Shown here in pieces: positions 1 to 5,800 of a stretch of DNA of 5,800 nt. Under the pieces are notes generated by a model that was not told the origin of the DNA, made no database searches, and saw only the letters and a program-made list of their open reading frames with translations. The stretch comes from Candidatus Pullichristensenella stercoripullorum (GTDB taxonomy: Bacteria > Bacillota > Clostridia > Christensenellales > Aristaeellaceae). The translations under genes and the position numbers were made by a program. Each line of letters begins with the position of its first letter. Within the stretch, counting starts at the first letter, position 1. The stretch covers positions 1-5,800 of the forward strand of contig DVGE01000052.1 in the NCBI GenBank assembly GCA_018712885.1, read 5' to 3'.

Positions 1-686
1 TCTTCCTCAGCCTTGAGGGCGCGGGAGGCCATGCCCAGATCGACGGTGCCTTCGATGGTGCCGGTGACGCCGGTGGTGGAGTCAGACTGCTGCACGACCA
101 CGGTCACGTCGGGGTTGAGGGCCATGTAAGCCTCGGCCAGCTTCTCCATGACGGGGGTCACGGAAGAGGAGCCGCCCACGGTGATCTCGCCGGACACGCC
201 AGCGGCGGTGTAAGCCTCGGCGGCGTCGTTGATGGCGATGTAGCCTTCCTCGTTGATGATGGCCTGACCTTCAGCGGACATGATGTAGTTGAGCAGGTCC
301 TGGGCGATCTCGCCGACCTCGCCGTAGGTGGTCACGACGAAGGGACGGGCCAGCGTGTAGGAGCCGTCCTTGATGCCTTCGACGGTGGCGGCGTTGCCAT
401 CGACGGAGACGGCCTTGACGGTCTCATTCAGGGAGCCCATGGAGACGTAGCCGATGGCGGCGGGGTCGCCGGCCACGGAGGTGAGCATGACGGCGGTGGA
501 GTTGGTGATGACCGCGTCCACGGTGGTCATGTCAACATCGTCCTGCTCGACGCCGGTCAGTTCGACGAACGCGCCGCGCGTGCCGGAGCCGTCCTCACGG
601 GACATGACGGTGATGGTGCCCTCAGCCGCGAACGCGACCGCGCAGGTGAGCGCGAGAGCCAGGACGATGGCAAACAGCTTCTTCAT
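1..686 (-). CDS. pstS: PstS-like phosphate ABC transporter substrate-binding protein, permuted lobe order (5' part, runs off left edge)
   Basis: This is the first 228 residues of a secreted PBP-like protein expected to capture phosphate for a Pst ABC importer. Residues 1-20 form a signal peptide (MKK, hydrophobic core, AFA-AEG cleavage site). No lipobox is present; Cys15 lies in a poor context. Residues 24-152 match the second lobe of ordinary PstS: the SREDGSGTRGAF phosphate loop (29-40), AAIGYVSMGSL (76-86), LARPF (112-116) and SAEGQAIINEEGYI (137-150). Residues 167-228 match the first lobe: ITVGGSSSVTPVMEKLAEAY (168-187), a QSDSTTG loop (200-206) and DLGMASR (216-222). The lobe order is therefore reversed relative to canonical PstS. 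The ATG at 684-686 follows a GGTGA Shine-Dalgarno six bases away. Codon choice is strongly biased to C-ending codons, suggesting high expression. Family assignment is firm; phosphate rather than another oxyanion is inferred from the motifs. The C-terminal part is missing from the window. Confidence 0.88.
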   Translation of the reverse strand, partial: MKKLFAIVLALALTCAVAFAAEGTITVMSREDGSGTRGAFVELTGVEQDDVDMTTVDAVITNSTAVMLTSVAGDPAAIGYVSMGSLNETVKAVSVDGNAATVEGIKDGSYTLARPFVVTTYGEVGEIAQDLLNYIMSAEGQAIINEEGYIAINDAAEAYTAAGVSGEITVGGSSSVTPVMEKLAEAYMALNPDVTVVVQQSDSTTGVTGTIEGTVDLGMASRALKAEE

Positions 687-744
687 TTTGATTCACCAAA
701 CCTTTCTTTGTTGGGGCAATCTGTTCTTTCCTTGCCACGGCGAA

Positions 745-753
745 AGAATAGCA
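745..753 (-). promoter_or_regulatory. Extended -10 promoter for the pstS-like gene
   Basis: Reading the minus strand, TGC followed by TATTCT gives an extended -10 element (TGn plus four of six consensus bases) about 59 nt upstream of the pstS start codon. No good -35 hexamer is found 16-18 bp upstream. That is typical of promoters that depend on an extended -10 or on an activator. Transcription would begin near 738, leaving a leader of about 50 nt. Prediction from sequence only. Confidence 0.45.
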
Positions 754-774
754 TGCCAACGTTGGAAGGTTGTC

Positions 775-813
775 GGTGAATTGTCTTGAACAGGTTAAAT
801 CTGTTGAAAACAG
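775..813 (-). promoter_or_regulatory. Candidate activator-binding repeats upstream of pstS (Pho-box-like)
   Basis: On the minus strand, TTCAAC (808-803), TTTAAC (799-794), TTCAAG (790-785) and TTCACC (780-775) follow each other at 9, 9 and 10 bp steps, ending about 25 bp before the -10. Known Firmicute PhoP sites are TT(A/C/T)ACA-type hexamers repeated at about 11 bp, so base composition and position fit but the period does not fit exactly. The same stretch also contains inverted copies of AACAG/CTGTT (789-793, 801-805, 809-813), so a dimeric repressor site is an alternative. The regulator is inferred, not shown. Confidence 0.3.
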
Positions 814-879
814 GGCTCTCCCGGCGAAAGTTTACTTGCGCGAAACTGGGCGGACACAAGTGAAAAAAGCGGGCAAATT

Positions 880-2001
880 TCAAGTTGCGAACAGCAGCGC
901 CCAGCGCTGGAGCAGCCGTTTCAGCGCGCTCCATAGGTCGCGGCTTTCCACATCCTCCCCCGCCAGCAGCGCCGTTTGCGCCGCGGGCGTTCCTTCTATA
1001 TACAGGGTCGCCGTGCCGATGGCCTCGCCCTTTTCGAGGGGCGCGCGCACGCCGCCGGGGAAATCGTACTCCACGCGCCATGTCTCGCCCTTGCCCACGG
1101 CGGCGGCGAGGCCGCTTTCCGCCACGGCCGTCACCGTGCCCGCCATGCCGCCCTCCACGGCGGCTTCGCAGGCCGTCTCCCCGGCGGTGAGCGGCGCTTC
1201 CAGATGGTAGTTTTCAAAGCCCCAGTCGAGCATGCGCCCAGCCTCGTCAAACCAGTTGGGGCAACCGAGCACCACGCCGATCAGTTCCATGCCATCGCGC
1301 TCGGCGGAAAACACCAGGCAGCGCCCCGCGCCCGAGGTATAGCCGGTCTTGCCGCCCGTCGCGCCGGGATAGGTCGTGAGCAGGCGGTTTTTATTGGAGA
1401 GCACGCGGGAAAAGTCGTTGCCCACCCAGGGGATGGTGGCCTTCTGCGTGCCGGTGATGCGTCGGAAGTCCCCGTTTTGCATCGCCTGCCGAAAGATGCG
1501 CGCGAGGGCGAGGGCGCTGGCCTCGTGGCCGGCGGCGTCGAGGCCGTGGGGGTTGACAAAATGCGCGTCGGCGCCCAGTTCCGCCGCGCGCGCGTTCATC
1601 CGCGCCGCGAAATCCTCCACGCTTCCGGCCACGTGCTCGGCGATGGCGACGGCGGCGTCGTTGCCGCTGCGAAGCAAAAGGCCGTAGAGCATCTCCTCCA
1701 TGGTCAGTGTCTCGCCCACGCCCAGATAGATGGACGTGCCCGGCACGCCGCTGGCGTTTTCGGAGGCCGTCACCGTTTCGTCCAGCGAGCAGCTCTCCAG
1801 CGCCAGCAGCGCGGTCATGATCTTCGTGGTCGAGGCCATGGGGAAGCGCTCGTTTTCGTTCTGGCCAAAGAGCACGCGGCCGCTTTTTGCGTCGATGAGC
1901 ACCGCGCCCTTGGCGGCGACGCTCAGCCCTTCCGAAGCGCAGCTGTCCGCGTCCAGGGGCAGAAAGAGCAATAAAAGCAATATGCAGACGATCCTCTTCA
2001 C
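880..2001 (-). CDS. Serine-type D-alanyl-D-alanine carboxypeptidase (peptidase S11, DacF/PBP5-like)
   Basis: The 373-residue protein is a low-molecular-weight penicillin-binding protein that removes the terminal D-alanine from peptidoglycan stem peptides outside the membrane. Residues 1-23 are a signal peptide with a run of leucines. The catalytic domain has all three signature motifs: STTK at 57-60 (Ser57 nucleophile, Lys60), SGN at 112-114 and KTG at 218-220. NPHGLD (150-155) is also typical of S11 enzymes. About 265-350 fits the PBP5-type C-terminal beta domain. The last 20 residues (SALKRLLQRWALL) look like the amphipathic helix that anchors these enzymes to the membrane face. I chose the GTG at 1999-2001 because GGGAGGG stands at the right distance and the signal peptide begins there. 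An in-frame ATG at 2112 would add 37 residues unlike a leader and would overlap the divergent promoter. The pstS-like gene follows 193 bp downstream on the same strand but has its own promoter. Which dac paralogue this is cannot be told. Confidence 0.93.
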   Translation of the reverse strand: MKRIVCILLLLLFLPLDADSCASEGLSVAAKGAVLIDAKSGRVLFGQNENERFPMASTTKIMTALLALESCSLDETVTASENASGVPGTSIYLGVGETLTMEEMLYGLLLRSGNDAAVAIAEHVAGSVEDFAARMNARAAELGADAHFVNPHGLDAAGHEASALALARIFRQAMQNGDFRRITGTQKATIPWVGNDFSRVLSNKNRLLTTYPGATGGKTGYTSGAGRCLVFSAERDGMELIGVVLGCPNWFDEAGRMLDWGFENYHLEAPLTAGETACEAAVEGGMAGTVTAVAESGLAAAVGKGETWRVEYDFPGGVRAPLEKGEAIGTATLYIEGTPAAQTALLAGEDVESRDLWSALKRLLQRWALLFAT

Positions 2002-2008
2002 GGCGCGT

Positions 2009-2017
2009 CCCTCCCCC
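2009..2017 (-). promoter_or_regulatory. Ribosome binding site deciding the GTG start of the carboxypeptidase
   Basis: The minus strand reads GGGGGAGGG followed by seven bases and GTG. The spacing suits GGAGG pairing with 16S rRNA and supports GTG at 2001 over the upstream ATG codons at 2112, 2025 and 2019. I find no convincing promoter for this gene in 2018-2105. TATGCT near 2030 lacks a matching -35. Confidence 0.65.
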
Positions 2018-2105
2018 ATACACATACAAAAAGCATATGCGCGCGCCGTCACGCTTTTGCCCGGCTTTGCCGCGAAATTCTTCCACTTTGCCCCCCGCGC
2101 AGGCG

Positions 2106-2134
2106 TTGACATCGGCGCGGCGGTGCGTTAAAAT
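2106..2134 (+). promoter_or_regulatory. Near-consensus sigma-70/sigma-A promoter of the metY-metA operon
   Basis: A perfect -35 hexamer TTGACA (2106-2111) is separated by exactly 17 bp from TAAAAT (2129-2134), five of six matches to the -10 consensus. Transcription should start around 2141, giving a leader of about 65 nt before metY. It is the only such match in the divergent intergenic region. A promoter this strong with no visible activator site suggests that any control by methionine acts through a repressor or after initiation. Confidence 0.8.
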
Positions 2135-2156
2135 GTTATTTGGACAAGCATCGCGG

Positions 2157-2174
2157 GCCGCCGGCACTGGCGGC
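2157..2174 (+). promoter_or_regulatory. GC-rich hairpin in the metY leader
   Basis: GCCGCC (2157-2162) and GGCGGC (2169-2174) can pair as a six-bp stem around a six-base loop, about 16 nt after the predicted transcription start. No U-tract follows, so it is not an intrinsic terminator as it stands. It may stabilise the 5' end or be part of a small leader control element. It may also be a chance product of high GC. The conserved core of known SAM riboswitches is not recognisable. Confidence 0.35.
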
Positions 2175-2207
2175 GTTTGGGAATAAATATGCGGGAGGCG
2201 TATATCC

Positions 2208-3476
2208 ATGCGCATCGAGACCAAGTGCGTGCAGGCGGGCTACCAGCCGGAAAACGGTCAGCCGCGCATCCTGCCCATCTACCAGAGTACGACCTATAAA
2301 TACGATTCCGCCGAGCATCTGGGCAAGCTCTTTGACCTGACCGTGCCCGGCCACATGTATACGCGCATCTCCAACCCCACGGTGGAGATGGTCGAGGAAA
2401 AGATCGCCGCGCTGGAGGGCGGCGTGGGCGCGATGCTCACCTCCTCCGGGCAGGCGGCAAACCTGCTGGCGGTGCTGAACATCGCCTCGGCGGGGGACAA
2501 CATCGTCTGTTCCTCGGCCATCTACGGCGGCACCATCAACCTCTTCGCCTTCACGCTCAAGCGCCTGGGCATCGAAACGCGCTTTTTCACCCCCGAAGCG
2601 ACCGATGAAGAAATATCCGCCCTCATCGACGGCCGCACGCGGCTGGTGTTCGGCGAGACGGTGGCCAACCCGGCGCTCATCGTCTGCGACATCGGGCGTC
2701 TGGCGAGCATCGCCCACGCCCACTGCGTGCCCCTCGTCATCGACAACACCTTCCCCACGCCGGTCCTCTGCCGCCCCATCGAGTTCGGCTGCGACATCGT
2801 CACCCATTCCACCACCAAGTATATGGACGGCCACGCCAGCGTGGTGGGCGGCTGTATCGTCGACAGTGGCAACTTTGACTGGGGGAAGGCCGGCAAGTAC
2901 CCCGAGCTGACCGAGCCGGACGAGAGCTACCACGGCGTTGTCTACACAAAGAGCTTTGGCCGCGCCGCCTATATAAACAAGGCCCGCGCCCAGCTGATGC
3001 GCGATTTTGGCTGCACGCCGCAGCCCATCGCCGCCTTCATGCTCAACCTCGGCCTTGAATCGCTGCCCGTGCGCATCGAGCGCCACTGCCAGAACGCGCA
3101 GGCTGTGGCCGAATATCTGGAAAAGCACCCCAAGGTCTCGTGGGTCAACTACCCCGGCCTTGCCTCCTCGCCCCAGCACGCGCTGGCGCAGAAGTACCTG
3201 CCCAAGGGCGTGTGCGGCGTGGTGTCCTTTGGCGTCAGGGGCGGGCGCGAGGCGGCCATGAAATTTATGGACAGCTTAAAACTTGCGCAGATCGTCGTCC
3301 ACGTGGCCGACGCGCGCACCAGCGTTCTGCACCCGGCCAGCACCACCCATCGCCAGCTCACCGACGAACAGCTCGTGGATGCGGGCATCAGCGCCGACCT
3401 TGTGCGCCTCTCGGTGGGTATTGAAAACATCGAGGACATCCTCGAAGACCTTGAACAGGCGTTCAATAAGATCTGA
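2208..3476 (+). CDS. metY: O-acetylhomoserine sulfhydrylase (O-acetylhomoserine aminocarboxypropyltransferase)
   Basis: This 422-residue cytosolic PLP enzyme of the Cys/Met metabolism family joins O-acetyl-L-homoserine with sulfide to give L-homocysteine and acetate. The length is normal for MetY. The start region (ETKCVQAGY) and [10 protein letters not shown] (23-32) are typical. MYTRISNPT (50-58) holds the Tyr and Arg that contact the PLP phosphate of the neighbouring subunit. SSGQAA (79-84) is the phosphate loop, Asp179 in VIDNTF faces the pyridine nitrogen, and Lys204 in [10 protein letters not shown] forms the Schiff base. [10 protein letters not shown] (375-384) and Arg400 in VRLSVGIE form the C-terminal substrate carboxylate region. 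The [14 protein letters not shown] stretch (233-246) is characteristic of MetY rather than cystathionine gamma-synthase or beta-lyase. The ATG follows GGGAGG (2193-2198) at nine bases. It is the first gene of the operon; metA follows 11 nt later and makes its substrate. Some MetY enzymes also accept methanethiol, which cannot be judged here. Confidence 0.95.
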   Translation: MRIETKCVQAGYQPENGQPRILPIYQSTTYKYDSAEHLGKLFDLTVPGHMYTRISNPTVEMVEEKIAALEGGVGAMLTSSGQAANLLAVLNIASAGDNIVCSSAIYGGTINLFAFTLKRLGIETRFFTPEATDEEISALIDGRTRLVFGETVANPALIVCDIGRLASIAHAHCVPLVIDNTFPTPVLCRPIEFGCDIVTHSTTKYMDGHASVVGGCIVDSGNFDWGKAGKYPELTEPDESYHGVVYTKSFGRAAYINKARAQLMRDFGCTPQPIAAFMLNLGLESLPVRIERHCQNAQAVAEYLEKHPKVSWVNYPGLASSPQHALAQKYLPKGVCGVVSFGVRGGREAAMKFMDSLKLAQIVVHVADARTSVLHPASTTHRQLTDEQLVDAGISADLVRLSVGIENIEDILEDLEQAFNKI

Positions 3477-3481
3477 GGAGG
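3476..3481 (+). promoter_or_regulatory. Ribosome binding site of metA overlapping the metY stop
   Basis: AGGAGG begins on the last base of the metY TGA codon and lies six bases before the metA ATG. The full-strength site and 11-nt gap imply that metY and metA are translated from one message, with metA initiation helped by ribosomes finishing metY. Confidence 0.8.
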
Positions 3482-3487
3482 CCGCCC

Positions 3488-4405
3488 ATGCCCATCAAGA
3501 TACCCAACGCCCTGCCGGCGACGGAGACGTTGCTGGGGGAAAACATATTCGTCATCACCGAAACGCGGGCGCTGACGCAGGACATCCGCCCCTTGCAGAT
3601 CGCGCTTTTAAACCTCATGCCCACGAAGATCGTCACCGAGACGCAGTTCGCGCGGCTTCTGGGCAACACGCCTTTGCAGGTGGAGCTTACCCTTCTGCAC
3701 ACCAGCACCCACGAGGCGAAAAACGTCAGCCCCGAACACCTGCTCTCCTTTTACAAGACCTTCGAGGACGTCAAGGACGAGCGCTTCGACGGCCTCATCA
3801 TCACCGGCGCGCCGGTGGAACACCTCAAATTTGAGGAGGTGGAGTACTGGGACGAGCTGTGCAGGATCATGGAATGGTCGAAAACGCACGTCCACTCCAC
3901 CTTCCACGTCTGCTGGGGCGCGCAGGCGGGGCTTTACTACCACTTCGGCGTGGAAAAGCACCCCCTTCCCAAGAAGCTCTTCGGCGTTTTCCCCCACCGG
4001 CGGGACTACGCCCGCTCCATCCTCCTGCGCGGCTTTGACGATACCTTCATGGTGCCGCATTCGCGCCACACCACCGTTTTGCGCGAGGAGATCGAGCAGG
4101 TGGAGGCGCTGCGCATCCTCGCCTCGTCCGAGGAAGCCGGCGTGTTCGCCGTTTCCACCCGCCACGGGCGGCAGATCTTCATCACCGGTCACCCGGAGTA
4201 TGACCCGGACACGCTCAGGCGCGAATACCTGCGCGACCGCGACGCGGGCAGGGCCATTGAAGTGCCCAAAAACTACTTCCCCGAAAACGACGAGCGCCGG
4301 GAACCGCTGGTGACGTGGCGGGCGCACGCGCATCTGCTGTACTCGAACTGGCTAAACTACTTCGTGTACCAGACCACGCCCTACGACATCAGCACCATCC
4401 AATGA
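3488..4405 (+). CDS. metA: Homoserine O-acetyltransferase (MetA/HTS family, acetyl-CoA type)
   Basis: The 305-residue cytosolic enzyme activates L-homoserine by O-acylation, the committed step of methionine synthesis. It belongs to the glutamine-amidotransferase-like MetA family (full length about 300), not the alpha/beta-hydrolase MetX family. Key residues are in place: Lys47 in NLMPTK, the acyl-accepting Cys142 in [10 protein letters not shown], and the His235/Glu237 pair in TGHPEYD. The C-terminal [14 protein letters not shown] is a family signature. Position 111, in [11 protein letters not shown], is Glu. In characterised family members Glu here goes with acetyl-CoA and Gly (as in E. coli) with succinyl-CoA, so the product should be O-acetylhomoserine, matching the neighbouring MetY. 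Many annotations would still call it homoserine O-succinyltransferase. Its TGA overlaps the ATG of the next gene by four bases. Confidence 0.94.
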   Translation: MPIKIPNALPATETLLGENIFVITETRALTQDIRPLQIALLNLMPTKIVTETQFARLLGNTPLQVELTLLHTSTHEAKNVSPEHLLSFYKTFEDVKDERFDGLIITGAPVEHLKFEEVEYWDELCRIMEWSKTHVHSTFHVCWGAQAGLYYHFGVEKHPLPKKLFGVFPHRRDYARSILLRGFDDTFMVPHSRHTTVLREEIEQVEALRILASSEEAGVFAVSTRHGRQIFITGHPEYDPDTLRREYLRDRDAGRAIEVPKNYFPENDERREPLVTWRAHAHLLYSNWLNYFVYQTTPYDISTIQ

Positions 4406-5280
4406 GGCGGCTTTTATGCGCCCTGCTCGCCCTGCTGTTGCTGCTGGGCGGCGCGGCGGCGGAGGAAGGGCTTTTATGGCTCCACGGGGACTTTGAAAGC
4501 GTGGAAACGGACGGCTACCGCCTGCAAAACGGCTTCTACGAATACGAAAAGATCGCCCACAAGGGGGACATTTCCCTCTACGCCGTGGGCTACGGGGAAG
4601 AGAGCGGCTACGCGCTGCTCACCCCCGAGGAGGCCGGCGGCGACCTGACCTACGAGCGCATGGAGGATATCGACCTCGGCAAGGCGCGGGCAAGGCGCTG
4701 GCGCTACACAGACGCGGGCAGCCGCTGGGACTTCCTCGCCGCGGAGGCGGGCGGCTTCTTCTTCAGCATCATGGTAGCCGTGCCTGAGGAAAGCGCGGAG
4801 GCGCTGGAGGAAGAAGTGGAGGCGCTCCTATCCTCGCTGTTTCTGGACGTGGAGGACACGGACGATGCGCCGATGCTGGGCGCGGACACATCCGGCTTCA
4901 CGCTGGTCATGGACACGCTCGCGGGCGACGCGGACGGCATGGGGCGGGCGACGGCCTACGTCTCTTTGGACGGCGGCGTATCCGTCACCTTCCAGCGCGG
5001 GGCGGCGGGCGAATACCCCTTCGATTCCGCGGAGCATCTGCGCGAAGCCTTCGCCGGGGAGGACGCGGAGCGGCTGGAGGACGTGGAAATTTCCGGCCAC
5101 AGCGCCGAGCGCTGGCGCTTTGCCCTGACCTTGGCGGACGAAAGCGAATGTCCCGCCGAGGCGGTGCTGCTGCCGGGCGAGGACTGGGCCTACGCCGCCG
5201 TCATCGGTCTCACCGGCGGTCAGACGGCGGAAAACGAAGCGGCGGTCGGGCGTTTGCTCGATCAACTGACACTTTCCTGA
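4402..5280 (+). CDS. Secreted protein of unknown family with apparent internal duplication
   Basis: I do not recognise this 292-residue protein. It starts with a clear signal peptide ([20 protein letters not shown], probable cleavage after Ala20) without a lipobox and has no other membrane segment, so it should be exported. The mature part is acidic and appears to be two related modules. Residues 84-148 ([10 protein letters not shown], then RRWRY, then a strand and a Glu/Ala-rich helix ending LLSSLFL) align by eye with 222-291 ([10 protein letters not shown], then ERWRF, then a strand and a helix ending LLDQLTL). The strand-rich layout ending in an amphipathic helix resembles PsbP/Mog1-like lipoprotein folds, but this is only a guess. 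The ATG at 4402 overlaps the metA stop as ATGA and has no Shine-Dalgarno, indicating translational coupling. An upstream in-frame ATG at 4315 is rejected because it would bury the signal peptide. The SGNH hydrolase begins 14 nt downstream. Confidence 0.8.
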   Translation: MRRLLCALLALLLLLGGAAAEEGLLWLHGDFESVETDGYRLQNGFYEYEKIAHKGDISLYAVGYGEESGYALLTPEEAGGDLTYERMEDIDLGKARARRWRYTDAGSRWDFLAAEAGGFFFSIMVAVPEESAEALEEEVEALLSSLFLDVEDTDDAPMLGADTSGFTLVMDTLAGDADGMGRATAYVSLDGGVSVTFQRGAAGEYPFDSAEHLREAFAGEDAERLEDVEISGHSAERWRFALTLADESECPAEAVLLPGEDWAYAAVIGLTGGQTAENEAAVGRLLDQLTLS

Positions 5281-5294
5281 ACGGAGGCGGACGC

Positions 5295-5800
5295 ATGAAG
5301 ATAAACAGCGTGAGCGTGTGGGGCGATTCCATCGGCAAGTGCGTCGTCTTTGACGAGGCGCGGGGCCGCTACGCCATCTGCAAGGACAACTACGCATCGC
5401 ATCTCAAAGCCGGGGGCGTCACGGTGGAGAACCACTCGGTGATGGGCTACACCGTCTGCCAGGCGCACTTGGCGGAAAAGGATATGCGGCCCGGCGGCGT
5501 GGCCGCCATCGAGTTCGGCGGCAACGATTGCGACCTGGACTGGAAGGCCGTGAGCGAAAACCCCGACGTCTACCACGAGGCGCGCACGCCCATCGGCCTG
5601 TTCAAGGACAAATTGGCGGAGATGGTGAAAAAGGCGCGCGCCTTCGACATGCGCGCCGTACTGGTGGTGCCGCCGCCCATCGACGCGGAGAAGTATTTCG
5701 CCTGGGTGTCGAAAAACCTCGACCCGCGCGCGATATTAAAGTACCTGGGCGACGTGCAGCACATCTACCGCTGGCAGGAGCGCTACGCGCTGGCGGTGGC
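5295..5800 (+). CDS. SGNH/GDSL-type hydrolase (5' part, runs off right edge)
   Basis: The first 168 residues of an SGNH-superfamily esterase/lipase-like enzyme are visible. Block I is WGDSIGK with Ser12 as the presumed nucleophile. Block II Gly51 is in NHSVMGYT, and block III GGND (75-78) supplies the oxyanion-hole Asn77. The block V DxxH motif that completes the triad should lie beyond the window. Stretches such as EFGGNDCDLDW, VPPPIDAEKYF and YLGDVQHIYRWQERY are features I recall from a set of uncharacterised SGNH hydrolases in Firmicutes. No signal peptide is present, so it is likely cytosolic. GGAGG (5283-5287) lies seven bases before the ATG. The 14-nt gap to the preceding gene suggests the same operon. 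The substrate is unknown; deacylation of a small acetylated metabolite or sugar is possible but unproven. Confidence 0.85.
   Translation, partial: MKINSVSVWGDSIGKCVVFDEARGRYAICKDNYASHLKAGGVTVENHSVMGYTVCQAHLAEKDMRPGGVAAIEFGGNDCDLDWKAVSENPDVYHEARTPIGLFKDKLAEMVKKARAFDMRAVLVVPPPIDAEKYFAWVSKNLDPRAILKYLGDVQHIYRWQERYALAV

Noticed and set aside
834..861. ACTTG/CAAGT inverted repeat next to a T-tract as terminator of the carboxypeptidase gene
   Set aside because: The stem is only five bp with an 18-base loop, and on the transcribed strand the T-tract precedes the stem instead of following it.
976..1974. Long plus-strand open frame (332 codons) antisense to the carboxypeptidase gene
   Set aside because: Its composition is Arg/Ala/Gly/His-rich without motifs, and the opposite strand encodes a complete S11 peptidase with all catalytic motifs. 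High third-position GC routinely opens such frames.
2002..2112. N-terminal extension of the carboxypeptidase to the ATG at 2112
   Set aside because: The added 37 residues are not signal-like and would push the hydrophobic leader inward. GTG at 2001 has a strong, well-spaced Shine-Dalgarno.
2141..2207. SAM riboswitch or T-box in the metY leader
   Set aside because: The leader is too short for S-box or T-box architecture, and I cannot match the conserved cores of smaller SAM classes by eye. Only a single simple hairpin is visible.
2140..2340. Small open frame in the metY leader (TTG start) as a leader peptide
   Set aside because: It starts at the predicted transcription start with no ribosome binding site, runs into metY out of frame, and is not enriched in Met codons.
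2136..3179. Long minus-strand open frame (347 codons) antisense to metY
   Set aside because: No ribosome binding site or recognisable domain, and it lies fully opposite a well-defined metY. It is a GC-driven shadow.
3608..4333. Minus-strand open frame (241 codons) antisense to metA
   Set aside because: No motifs or start signal; it mirrors the conserved metA reading frame.
4315..4401. Upstream ATG start for the secreted unknown protein
   Set aside because: It would add 29 residues translated from within metA ahead of an otherwise perfect signal peptide. The ATGA-coupled start at 4402 is far more plausible.

Overview
The window looks like chromosomal DNA from a GC-rich anaerobic Firmicute, probably a Clostridia/Christensenellales-type gut bacterium. 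This rests on protein resemblance rather than a marker gene: a Bacillus/Clostridium-type MetA carrying the acetyl-CoA specificity glutamate, a clostridial-style MetY, a DacF-like carboxypeptidase, an SGNH hydrolase of a type I recall from Firmicutes, and a phosphate-binding protein with a lobe order I recall from clostridial genomes. Coding density is high. There are no RNA genes, mobile elements, CRISPR arrays or long repeats that I can see.

Left part (1-2001, all minus strand): a D-alanyl-D-alanine carboxypeptidase gene (880-2001) is followed downstream by the 5' part of a phosphate-binding protein gene, pstS-like (686 down to 1, running off the left edge). The 193-bp gap between them (687-879) holds an extended -10 promoter for pstS. 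Upstream of it is a cluster of TTCAAC-like direct repeats and AACAG/CTGTT inverted repeats that could be an activator (Pho-type) site. I see no convincing terminator for the carboxypeptidase gene.

Centre (2002-2207): a divergent intergenic region. It carries a near-consensus housekeeping promoter (TTGACA, 17 bp, TAAAAT) reading right, a leader of about 65 nt with one GC-rich hairpin, and a strong ribosome binding site. No SAM riboswitch or T-box is recognisable, which is notable for a methionine operon in this group.

Right part (2208-5800, all plus strand): a tight four-gene cluster, probably one operon: metY, metA, a secreted protein of unknown family, and an SGNH/GDSL hydrolase cut by the right edge. 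Gaps are 11 nt, a 4-nt ATGA overlap, and 14 nt. MetA has Glu at residue 111, predicting O-acetylhomoserine as product. MetY then sulfhydrylates O-acetylhomoserine to homocysteine. Together they form the direct-sulfhydrylation route to methionine. The last two genes have no obvious methionine role. The secreted one appears to contain an internal duplication and lacks its own Shine-Dalgarno, so its translation is probably coupled to metA.

The most interesting points are the permuted lobe order of the PstS-like protein and the unrecognised duplicated secreted protein embedded in the methionine operon. Nothing here amounts to a clearly new defence or mobile system.
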